Source: Perca fluviatilis
Taxonomy: Eukaryota > Chordata > Actinopteri > Perciformes > Percidae
Length of the DNA: 64,000 bases
Reading direction: 5' to 3'
Assembly (NCBI RefSeq): GCF_010015445.1
Contig: NC_053134.1
Coordinates: 2,097,620-2,161,619, forward strand
Positions within the stretch are counted from its first letter, which is position 1; each line of letters begins with the position of its first letter. Position numbers and translations under genes: made by a program. This document shows, piece after piece, positions 54,621 through 64,000 of this stretch. The notes below the pieces were generated by a model that was not told the origin of the DNA, ran no database searches, and worked only from the letters and a program-made list of their open reading frames with translations.

Positions 54621-55590
54621 CCAGTAGAAGTAGACGAAAATCTTTCAAACTGACCTTTGTTGATCTGAAAATGAAGACAGATTCAGCAACTGCACGGCCT
54701 ATTTCTCGCTTAAAATGTTTTCAGAAACACATTTTCGGTGAACAATTTTTGTAAAATACGAGATCGTATTCTCAACGAGCCGCCACGACACTCTGTTGAA
54801 ATTCTCGAGTAGCCACACCCACGTCACGCGTTCGTCCAATCAGCTGCTGGTCAGGGGCGTGGAGCATCAACCGTGGCTATATGACGTTGCGACACCACGC
54901 GGATCTGTACTGTAAGCCGTACAGTATCTTGGCATCGTGATACAACCTGTGATTTACAGACCCAGAAATAAAGAGAGAGAGAGATGCAGACATCTTAACC
55001 TCCTAAACACATTTCATTTTTGACCAATTGTTTGAAAACTGGTAGATATCTCGTTATGAAGCTGGTGAAATGCCGGCCTTCCTCCTGGTTCGTGTCCCCC
55101 TGTTGCCGTGGATCTGTCTGACGGCTTCTTATTACCGAACAGCAAACAGTGATTTCCAGAGACTCTCCGAAAAGTGCTGATGTAGCTTTTGCTGGCAAGG
55201 CGGAGGGAGCAGCAGGGCTGCGATGAATTAACCCGTGTTGACTGCCGCGCTGCTGTTTCTCCCTCTGAAACTCTCCGTTGTTGTGTGAAGAGAGATGACA
55301 GTGTGTAATGTAAAGAAGGAGCAGCAATAAATCTGGTTTCTCTTTCTCTGAGGAATGCCATAACTCACTTTCTGCAGGAAATACTAATATGAGGACATAA
55401 CTCAGCCGTTTATCAAGGGCCTACCTAGCCCCAATATTACATTTATTACTTTAGATTTGCATGTCATTTCAATTTATTGTTGTTTTTGGCATAGTTCAAT
55501 CTGTTGTTTCCCCATCTGTTATCACTCTACAGTCTACACAAACTGGCGCTGTTGCTTTAAATATTTAAGCTGCATCCTGTTTTATGGGTC
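54621..55590. other. phf21b intron, no gene recognised
   Basis: Unique-looking, with a (GA)n run at 54973. Frames of 110-115 residues at 54995-55361 lack family resemblance. Confidence 0.5.
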
Positions 55591-56558
55591 ACAGTTCAAT
55601 CAAGATAAAAATAGAAAGTGAGTCTTGTGTTTTGAACGTACTACGATGATTTTAAGAGCGTCTGTTTTTCTTGAAATGGCTCGGCACATCTCATCTTCAG
55701 ACTTAGGACCTATGTCAAAATTAAGCCTTTTTTTTAAGATACTGTTTTTTTTAATGTTTTTGTTGCTTTTTTCAACATTTTGCTTGCTTTTAAATTTTTT
55801 TTGTCGCTTATTTTGACGTTTTCGGCACTTTCTTTCCATCACCACCAGTACATACACAACTAACACCAACTTATTGCCACTAGTTTTACACTTCTTCTTG
55901 GAATTCATGGTCAATGAACCTCATTTATATGAAATTATCTAATTATTGTGTTAGAAAAAAGCTGAAATAATGAATAATTTTGACTAATATTTAAGATCAG
56001 AGTATGTTGATGGCTCCTGCTATGCTCTGCTGTGCCCTGCTATGTCCTGTAACACCGTTCAGTGCCCTGCTACACCATGAACTACTACAACTACTATTTC
56101 TAGTCACTGATCCATTATCTTTATTGTGACTATTATTTGCCACTGTTCATCACACCCCCAACCGGCACAGTCAGACACCTCCCACCAAGAGTCTGGTTCT
56201 GTCCGAAGTTTTCCTCGCCACTGTCACTAAATGCTTGCTCTTACTGGAATAGTTGGGTCTTTGTAAATTATAGAGTGTGGTCTAGACCTATCTTGAGATA
56301 ACTCTTGTTATGATTTGATACTATAAATAAAACTGAATTGAATTGAATGGCTAATAACAGATATGTCATAGTTTAGTCAGGATAATGCTATCAAATTAAA
56401 TAGAACACCCCAAATCAGTGATCTGATGCTTAATTTCAGTTGCAAAGAGCATTTTATGGAACCATCTGTGTTACTTTTGGGTAATTTGGTTGAAAAAAAC
56501 ATATTTCTGATTAAAAAAACAGGTCAAATTTGACCAGAGGACAACACATGAGGGTTAA
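55590..56558. mobile_element. TTAACCC-family MITE carrying a LINE fragment
   Basis: Right end GACAACACATGAGGGTTAA preceded by CAAATTTGACC. Internal blocks ATGGAACCATCTGTG and AATTCATGGTCAATGAACC. Interrupted by the L2-like fragment (about 56010-56349). Confidence 0.6.
56010..56349 (+). mobile_element. L2-like LINE 3' end with (GAATT)n tail
   Basis: CCACCAAGAGTCTGGTTCTG, CCTCGCCACTGTCACTAAAT, GTGTGGTCTAGACCTATCTT and ATAAATAAAACTGAATTGAA. The inverse of 39836-39995. Confidence 0.75.
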
Positions 56559-56559
56559 A

Positions 56560-57006
56560 CGTACAAAATGTAAAGTTCTGCCTCTCGTTTAAAACAATAA
56601 CAAACGTGGTGAAGCAGCGTGGGATCATGTTAGGCTTCCTTCAGTGTTCATCGTTCAGGAGATTTTAATCCACAGAGGTTTCCTCCTCTCCAAAACTAAC
56701 CGCTAAAACTCTAGTCTCTTAAAAATCTTTACCTTCATCAGATCGCCTGAAAACGACACGAGGCTAATCCAGACGTCTGATGACTAAAATCCTTCATCCG
56801 GTTCAAATATATAGAGTTAAAAACATGAAAAATGTGACTTAAAACTGGAAGAAAAGTCAGTTTCCGAGAGTTGTTATTCTGAGTTGTTAGTCTCAAAACA
56901 AAGTCCAACTTACGGTCGTTTCTAAAGCTGAGAACATGACGCTAAAGGCTGTTTTATGGTTCTGTGGAGGCTCCACGCAGAGCTTTCGCCATAGCCTAAG
57001 TGTAAG

Positions 57007-57043
<37 letters not shown>

Positions 57044-57318
57044 TAGAGCGAGGGAGAAGTGAGAGAGTGAAGGCGATTAGCTTTGGAGCGAGTAGTGAGA
57101 GAACCAAAGAGTGTCCTCCTGTTGTTTCTGACCACGGTGGGAGATGTGGAGCAGGAGAAGTTAACCCTCTCCTTGATCTCATGTTGTTGATGTAGAAGGA
57201 GAACCAGGACATGAGTCGGGAAAATGCAACGCTACCACGCCACGGCCGAGAGACGTGCATCGCTGCGACGTGTAGTTACAGTTTTCGAGAGGTGCACGTA
57301 TAATATATACATATTATA
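56560..57318. other. phf21b intron with a (GT)n run
   Basis: Unique-looking apart from (GT)16 at 57010-57041. Confidence 0.55.
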
Positions 57319-57849
57319 CAGTACAGGCCAAAAGTTTGGACACACCTTCTCATTCAATGCGTTTCCTTTTTATTTTCATGACTATTTACATTATAGATTC
57401 TCACTGAAGGCATCAAAACTATGAATGAACACATATGAAATTATGTACTTAACAACAAAGTGTGAAATATCTGAAAACATGTCTTATATTTTAGATTCTT
57501 CAAAGTAGCCACCCTTTGCTTTTTTATTAATAAGGGAAAAACTTCCACTAATTAACCCTGACAAAGCACACCTGTGAAGGTAAAACCATTTCAGGTGACT
57601 ACCTCATGAAGCTCATTGAGAGAACACCAAGGGTTTGCAGAGTTATCAAAAAAAGCAAAGGGTGGCTACTTTGAAGAATCTAAAAATAAAGACATGTTTT
57701 CCGTAAACTACTTACTGTTGTACATAATTCCATATGTGTTCATTCATAGTTTTGATGCCTTCAGTGAGAATCTACAATGTAAATAGTCATGAAAATAAAA
57801 AGGAAACACATTGAATGAGAAGGTGTGTCCAAACTTTTGGCCTGTACTG
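57319..57849. mobile_element. Tc1-type MITE, copy 2, intact
   Basis: TA/CAGTACAGGCCAAAAGTTTG ... CCAAACTTTTGGCCTGTACTG/TA, 531 bp with ITRs of about 190 bp. The interior is inverted relative to copy 1 and reads TCATGAAGCTCATTGAGAGA on plus (transposase remnant MKLIERTPRVCRVIKK). Confidence 0.92.
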
Positions 57850-57853
57850 TATA

Positions 57854-58243
57854 CAGGGTTCTAGCGTTTTGAAAAAACCTGGCAAAGTTATGGAATTTGA
57901 AAAATGCTAATTCCAGGCCTGGAAAGGTTTTGGAAACATAAAAAGACCCAGAAGGTTTTGGAAAAGTCATGGAATTTCTTTTAACACAGCATAATAATAT
58001 GTGATTAATAAATGTACTTTCACGTTGTCTTAACCTCAGCGTTGTATTCGGGGAGAGATATTAAGAATCCATCTATGAACCACAGACATTATCATTCATG
58101 TTATAGTTAAACCTCTGAGGGGAAACTTTAACACATTAGTATTCTTATTGGAGAATGTCGACTGACATTTTCAGGAACACCTAGTCATGGAAATTTGCCA
58201 AAAAGTCATGAAAAAGTATTGGTTAAAATGCGTATGAACCCTG
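57854..58243 (+). mobile_element. hAT-like repeat (CAGGGTTC family), copy lacking the TTAA MITE
   Basis: CAGGGTTCTAGCGTTTTGAA ... GCGTATGAACCCTG. The inverse of 10090-10613. At about 57987 the target reads ACAGCATAATAATATG with no insertion. Confidence 0.8.
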
Positions 58244-58457
58244 TATATATTTATATAAACTATAAAACGACCTTAAGGGCCTTATCTTTGCTAGTTTACA
58301 GATTTTAACCCTCTTGTTGTCCCTGGGTAAAATTTGACCCATTTTCAAAAAGTTTCTATATCAGAAATTCAGGTTTCTTTCAATCAAATTGTAAAAAAAT
58401 AAATAAAAGTATAACGTGGATGGCTCTTCACAAGTAAAATAAATGATCACTTCACTA

Positions 58458-59177
58458 CACTGTAATACATTTCATGTTAGTTTAACTTGGAAATGCGAGT
58501 TCCCCTGCTGCCTTGAAAATGGAAGTTCACACAACTTGAGGACTGCCTTTGTTTCAACTTAGAAATTAAAGTTAATGAGGTTGATGTAACTACAGTGTTC
58601 TAGTTTTGTTAGAGATGTTCTTTTAGTTGATTTAACTTTTTATTACTTGGTTTAACTTCATGCTTTAAGTTAAAACAAATAATTTATTTTCTTTAATAAT
58701 GCCAGAAACCTTCCTTGCCTTAGTATAACAGACATACTTTTCTGCTTTATTATAACTCACAGTTTCAAGTTAAAACAACATAACCACATTAATAGTGGAG
58801 ATAGCGTGGGTGCTTAGCAAAGGGTGGCTACTTTGAAGAATCTAAAATATAAGACATGTTTTCAGTTATTTCACACTTTTTTGTTAAGTACATAATTCCA
58901 TATGTGTTCATTCATAGTTTTGATGCCTTCAGCGAGAATCTACAATGTAAATAGTCATGAAAATAAAAAGGAAACACATTGAATGAGAAGGTGTGTCCAA
59001 ACTTTTGGCCTGTACTGTACACATCTGACAAAAAATTAAAATAGTCGACCCAATGAATAAATGCAAGTTTAACTTTTCAAAAAGTTGAGTTCAAAATCCA
59101 CAACTTGCATGAGCTCGTTCAGTTAAAAATAAGAAATAAGTGGACATAACTAAATGGGTGTGTAATATTTTACAGTG
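58458..59177. mobile_element. TA-flanked MITE CACTGTAA...TTACAGTG
   Basis: CACTGTAATACATTTCATG ... GTAATATTTTACAGTG, flanked by TA on both sides (58456 and 59178). Removing it with one TA restores the family sequence CACTACTTTCATTGAATTT. Confidence 0.8.
58816..59017 (+). mobile_element. Tc1-type MITE, copy 3, right half only
   Basis: AGCAAAGGGTGGCTACTTTG ... CCAAACTTTTGGCCTGTACTG/TA. The left half is missing. Confidence 0.85.
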
Positions 59178-59477
59178 TACTTTCATTGAATTTGGGTGTT
59201 TGATTCAATTCTATGTATGTGTATTTTATTTAATTTAAAAAAATTGACAAAAGATCTTCAGAAAAAGACATCGAGAAAGAGAAAGTGAGAAAAATGTCGG
59301 GGGAGAGCTTCAAAAACGTGGTTAAAAACAACAACCGAAATGTCTCTAAAAACACGCAGGAAAAAAAAAGGACTTCGTGAAAAGTGACGAAAGTGTCTCG
59401 CTGTTTCAGTTTTAATATCCTGACCCAGAAAAACTCAAAGTTGTCTTCTTGTCACCGGGACGACAACACAGGAGGAA

Positions 59478-60007
59478 TTAAGCTGTGTGTGAAGCCGTTC
59501 CCTAGCACGGAATTAGTTCCCTATGCTGTTTAGTTTGTTTGCCATTTTCAAATGTTGTTCGAATTCTCTGTGATTAATTTCATTCACTATATAGTCTGTA
59601 CTATCAAATACCCACAATGCACAGCTAATTTGTATATTGTGTATAATGTGTATGTATGTGTGTGTTGGGCATACCTACTGTACAAGTACCCTACGATGAT
59701 GTGATGATGGTATTGTTGATTGTGATTGTTTGTTTGATGGTAGGTGATGAGTGATGTGTGATTGTATTGGGAGCATACCTACTGTACAAAGTACCCTAAA
59801 TTGATGATGATGATGATGATGATGATGATGTATGATGTGTGTGTGTGTTGGGCATACCTACTGTACAGAATTACCCTATGTGGGTGATGTTTTAGTATTG
59901 ATGATGTGTATTGTTTGGAGTTATGCCTACTGTTCAGATTACCCTATGTGATGATATTATGTGTGTGTTGGTGTGTGTGTTTGAGGGAATACCTACTGTA
60001 CAAGTAC

Positions 60008-60038
<31 letters not shown>

Positions 60039-62150
60039 TATTAGTATGTGTGTGTTGGGCATACCTGTACATGTCGTACCCTAAATGTACCTTGATGATG
60101 ATGATGATGATGATGATGATATTGATATGTGTTGAGCGCATACCTACTGTAAAAGTACCCTAATAATGATGATGATGATGATGATATTATGTGTATGATG
60201 ATATTGATATGGTGTTGGGCATACCTGCTGTACAAATTACCCTACGATGATATTGATGATATGTATGTGTTAGTTGATGATATGTGTATTGTCGTATTTT
60301 GGGCATACCCTACCGTAATACGGTACCCTACGTGATGATGATGATGTATATGGTGGTTGTGGGTGTGTGTTGGAGCATACCTACTATGTACAAGAGTACC
60401 CTACGATGATGATATGTATTGATGATGATGATATTGTGAGCATACCTACTGTTACAAGTACCCTCGTTGATGATGATGATGATGATATTGATGATGTATA
60501 TGTTATTGTGTGTTGGGCATACCTACTGTACCAAAAGTACCCTATGTGTTTTGATGATGTTATTGGTATGTATGGTGTTGAGCATACCTACTGTTACTAA
60601 AGTACCCTCACGTGTGATGATGATGATGATGATGTGATATTGTTGGAGCATACCTACTGTACAAATGTACCCTACTTGTTATGTGATGATGATGATGATG
60701 ATGATGATGATGTGATATGTTAGGCATACCTACTGTACAAAGTACCCTACGATGATGATGATATTGATGATGATGATGATGATGTTATTGATGATGATGA
60801 TGGTATTGTTTGAGGCATACCTACTGTTAAAAATTACCCTACGATATTGTATGATGTATGTATGTGATGATGATGATGATATGTATTGTGTTTGAGCATA
60901 CCTACTGTACAATTACCCTATGTGATATGTATGATGATGTATGATGGTATGTGTGTTGTATGGTTGAGGGCTACCTACATGTACAAATTACCCTACGATA
61001 TGTATTGATGTATGATGATATGTGTGTTTGGGCTATACCTACTGTACAAAATACCCTGTGATGATGATATGTATGTGATGTGGGGTATGTTGAGCATACC
61101 TACTGTACAAGTACCCTATGATATTGATGATGTGTATGTGATGATGATGAATGTATGTGATGTTAGTATGTATTGTTGAGCATACCTACTGTACAAGTAC
61201 CCTATATGTATGTGATGATGATGATGTGTGATATGTGGATGTTATTATGTGATATGGTATGTGTGTTGAGCATACCTTACAGTACACGTACCCTACATGT
61301 GTGTATGTATGATGATGATTTATGTGTATGTTGGAGCATACTACTGTTACAAAGTACCCTTTGATATTATTGATGATGATGATATTGTGTGATGTGTTGA
61401 CTGGCATACCTACTGTACACAAGTACCCTACGATGATGATGATATGTATGTGTGTGTGTGGTAGTGTTTGTGTATTATGTGTTGGTATTATGGTGTTGAG
61501 AATACCTACTGTACAAGTACCCTATGTGTGTGTGTGTGTGTGTGTGTGTTATTGTGTGTGTATTGTGTTTGAAGTATGCCTACTGTACAAGTACCCTATG
61601 TGTGTGTTGTTATTATTAGTGTGGTGTGTGTGTATTTGAGCACATGCCTACTGTACAATTACCCTCGTTATGTGATGATATGTATGGGTGTTATTGTTAT
61701 TGTGATGTGTGTGTGTGTTATTGTTTGAGCATACCTACTGTACAAGTACCCTATGTGTGTTGTGTGTGTGTGTATTTGAGTATGCCTACTGTACAAGTAC
61801 CCTACGTGTGTGTGTGTGTGTGTGTGTGTGTATTTGAGAATACCTACTGTACAAGTACCCTATGTGTGTTATTGTGTGTGTATTGTATTATTTGTGTGTG
61901 TGTATTTGAGGTATACCTAACATGTACCAACTACCGTATGTGTGTGTGTGTGTGTGTGTGTATTTGAGTATGCCTACTGTACAAGTACCCTACATTTTAC
62001 TCCCGTATCTCACAATGCAACGCGGTCTTGTCTCCCCGGAGGAGAAGAAGGACTCATTTGGTCGTTCCCTATATAGTTTGCTATTTCATAAACGCTATAT
62101 AGGGAATAGTGAGTGAGTGAATGAGGGAACGGTTTCCAACACAGCTTTAA
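59478..62150. mobile_element. TTAA MITE inflated by a core-spacer array
   Basis: Left end TTAAGCTGTGTGTGAAGCCG, right end GGAACGGTTTCCAACACAGC then TTTAA. TTAA at 59478 and 62147. The first TTAA is also the last TTAA of the preceding element. The internal flanks CCTATATAGTTTGC and CGCTATATAGGGAA near 62070-62105 belong to the MITE. Confidence 0.8.
59667..61992. repeat. About 32 cores GAGCATACCTACTGTACAAG with microsatellite spacers
   Basis: The core (GAGCATACCTACTGTACAAG then TACCCTA) recurs every 50-100 bp. Spacers are (GAT)n-rich up to about 61440 and (GT)n-rich after it, each of different length. Cores are more conserved than spacers. Confidence 0.95.
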
Positions 62151-62254
62151 AGTCACCTCTACAAGGATAATATGTGACTACAAATCCCATGATGCAGTGG
62201 GGGTGTGTGTTGTCCAGTTCGTCATCCTCTTAAGTCTCTCAGAAGCAGATAGGT

Positions 62255-62845
62255 CAGGCGTGTCAAACTCATTTTCCCAGAGGGCCACACTGGAAAGAGA
62301 GAATCCCACCGAGGGCCAGACATGTAGAGATTATTGACCTGCTTTTGTTACTGCATGTCACTTTTTTTAAAACATTTTGGTAGCTTTTTTCTTCATTTAT
62401 GTTGTTTTTGTTCAGACTTTTTTGTGGCTTTCTCAGACATTTCTCACCTTTTTGTAAATTTGTTGCTATTTCCGACATTTTTTTAAGCTTTTTGTCGCAT
62501 TTCTGTTGACATGAAGTCCTACAAAAGTCATCAAAAGAGTTCCTTAAGCATCGTAGAATTTAGCAAATCAAGCAAAACAATGATTACATTTTTTTTAACA
62601 ACAACCTGTATCTCAGCCTGAATATGAAAACTCAAATTTCTGAGTCTCAGAGTCGGCAAATCTGCCCAAATTCTCCTTTGAATGTCAGGTAACTGCAGTT
62701 AGAAAAACACTTTCCTGTGTTTTTTGGTTTTGGCGCACAACTAGGAGGGCCAAAAATTTATCGTGAACCCAAATTGATATACGGGCCGGATCTAAACCTG
62801 CAAGGGGCCAGATTTGGCCCGCGGGCCTTGAGTTTGACACCTGTG
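62255..62845. mobile_element. hAT-like MITE (CAGGYGTGTCAAACTC family), complete
   Basis: CAGGCGTGTCAAACTCATTT ... GCGGGCCTTGAGTTTGACAC CTGTG. Internal AGAGGGCCACACTGG and GAGGGCCAGACAT as in 5757-6056. Target duplication not clear. Confidence 0.8.
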
Positions 62846-63408
62846 AGATGGATCATCGGTCTTTCTCTGTGCTGAATGGGAACATCCAGCCGCACCGTTC
62901 CAGTGTTGGGGAACCAGAATCACAAGTCATTACTTCCTGTTCCACAACAGCACACCCTGATTGGTTGTTGTTTGGAGCCGATGCCCCCGGGAGGGTGGGG
63001 GGGGGGGGAGAATAATAAATAACGACGGAGAGTTTGGTTTGGAGAGCTGAGTTGATGGAGTGAAGAATGAAAGACGCGAGTTAGTTAAAATCGATAGAGT
63101 ATGAGGCTCGGTGTCCGTACCTTTTAGTGAAACTGCTGATTCATACGGTAAAAGTTCTGGAGATTAAAAGGATTAAAAGTTGAAATATCGGCTCAGATTA
63201 TTGTCAGATATTCCCTGATTTAAATCCTGACTTCAGATAAAAACAAGTGTTCTAATTCACCCCAGAAACTATGTTTAATTCACATTTTAAATGATCTTTT
63301 AAATGATTTGTTTATAGTGCAATACAAGACATCAATATTAAAACACATAGGACGCAATACATGACTAAGGGAAAATCTAGACTCAACCAAACAATAATAA
63401 ACCAAACT
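62846..63408. other. phf21b intron, unique-looking
   Basis: Only a poly-G run at 62996-63008. Confidence 0.5.
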
Positions 63409-63463
63409 GTGTGTGTGCGTGCATGTGTGTATGTGTGTGTATGTGTGTGTGTGTGTATGTTTG

Positions 63464-63495
<32 letters not shown>

Positions 63496-63526
63496 TGCGT
63501 GCATGTGTGCGTGTGTGTGTGTGTGT
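63409..63526. repeat. (GT)n / (GC)n array
   Basis: GTGTGTAT and GTGCGTGC units, directly adjoining the next MITE. Confidence 0.95.
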
Positions 63527-63902
63527 TAGGGGTAGGTTTGGGCATCATTTGGATTTTAAGGATTCTGATTCTGATTCCGGTTCTCATCGATTCTCCATTC
63601 AGATTCTCTGAGCGGTGGAGTTGAAACTGGTCACGTGCTTATTTCACAAATAAGAGGAAAGTTTTATTTTGATTCAGAGGTGGGTTGCAGTTTGACGGGG
63701 CTTTTTCAACGTAAAATAAAGCCACGCTAGAGCACCGCTTACTGGGCTCCCAGGATGCAACACAACAAGCGCCTGGTCGCTACAGAAACCCAAACTTGCG
63801 CATGTTAAATTTGGAACCCTGTGATCAGATGTGAAACCAAATCCTCCAAAACGATTCCAATAAAGAACCGAAGTAGGAATCGGTTCTCGATGCCCAACCC
63901 TA
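63527..63902. mobile_element. 376-bp MITE (TAGGG...GGGCATC ends)
   Basis: Left TAGGGGTAGGTTTGGGCATC, right GATGCCCAACCCTA. No clear duplication because the left flank is GT repeat. Confidence 0.7.
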
Positions 63903-64000
63903 GTTAGGGGTGGGAACCCCCAGAGGCCTCACGATACGATATCATCACGATACCTATGTCACGATACGATATTTATTGCGATTTTAAACATATTGCAATA
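63903..64000. mobile_element. Start of a GGGGTGGGAACCCCCAGAGG element
   Basis: Same family as 47762-48045; the window ends within it. Confidence 0.7.

Larger units (their letters stand above)
58305..59481. mobile_element. TTAACCC-family MITE with nested elements
   Basis: TTAACCCTCTTGTTGTCCCT ... GACGACAACACAGGAGGAATTAA. Interrupted at a TA by 58458-59177. Confidence 0.8.
36414..64000 (+). other. phf21b: phf21b transcription unit (5' part; continues right)
   Basis: PHD finger protein 21B is the paralogue of BHC80/PHF21A, a histone-reader subunit of LSD1/CoREST complexes. Only N-terminal exons are visible: 36414-36467, a doubtful 36863-36895, and 37123-37182. The N-terminus fits both paralogues, but the ending ALSDKQ matches PHF21B (PHF21A has ALSEKQ as I recall), and the divergent neighbour nup50 is the mammalian neighbour of PHF21B. 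From 37183 the gene is one intron of at least 26.8 kb. No AT-hook or PHD exon is in the window. Confidence 0.8.

Noticed and set aside
59667..61992. CRISPR-like repeat-spacer pattern
   Set aside because: Vertebrate DNA; spacers are microsatellite runs, cores vary, no cas genes, and it lies within a TTAA MITE.

Overview
The window is vertebrate nuclear DNA, almost certainly from a teleost and probably a percomorph. It has spliced genes with GT-AG introns, long CA/GT microsatellites, many short inverted-repeat DNA transposons (MITEs) with TTAA, TA or 8-bp target duplications, Tc1-type elements, a tRNA-derived SINE and LINE 3' ends. There is no bacterial or phage content. Apart from short exons, nearly all of it is intron or intergenic DNA. 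Family names and comparisons with mammals are recalled knowledge; no search was run.

Two genes are recognisable and point away from each other. On the minus strand, nup50 (nucleoporin 50) occupies about 1-12.7 kb. Coding exons lie at 8315-8383, 7048-7128, 2730-2943 and 656-1354, and the Ran-binding end of the gene lies beyond the left edge. A probable non-coding first exon (about 12526-12680) sits under a ZNF143/NRF1/YY1-type promoter. On the plus strand, phf21b starts at 36414, with exons at 36414-36467, a splice-damaged 36863-36895, and 37123-37182; its next intron fills the rest of the window. As I recall, PHF21B and NUP50 are also divergent neighbours in mammals, which supports both names. 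Nup50 acts in importin-alpha/Ran-dependent nuclear transport and PHF21B is a PHD-finger chromatin factor. No joint function is implied beyond a shared intergenic regulatory interval.

Layout: 0-12.8 kb nup50 with repeat-filled introns; 12.8-36 kb intergenic, holding a 1.7-kb ATTC array, a 2.4-kb GTAAA array, a hAT-like element with a 42-bp array, a Tc1 element and several candidate conserved non-coding stretches; 36-37.2 kb phf21b 5' exons; 37.2-64 kb phf21b intron with further arrays and nested MITEs.

The most striking theme is that many of the large minisatellites lie inside MITEs, between intact terminal inverted repeats and target duplications (25353-27685, 30712-31399, 41197-42555, 59478-62150), or inside another interspersed repeat that has an unexpanded or empty copy elsewhere in the window (29774-30237, 53000-53640). 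Two insertions, a Tc1 and a TTAA MITE, can be checked against empty sites in the same window. All very long reading frames in the arrays are stop-free by composition and are not proposed as genes.
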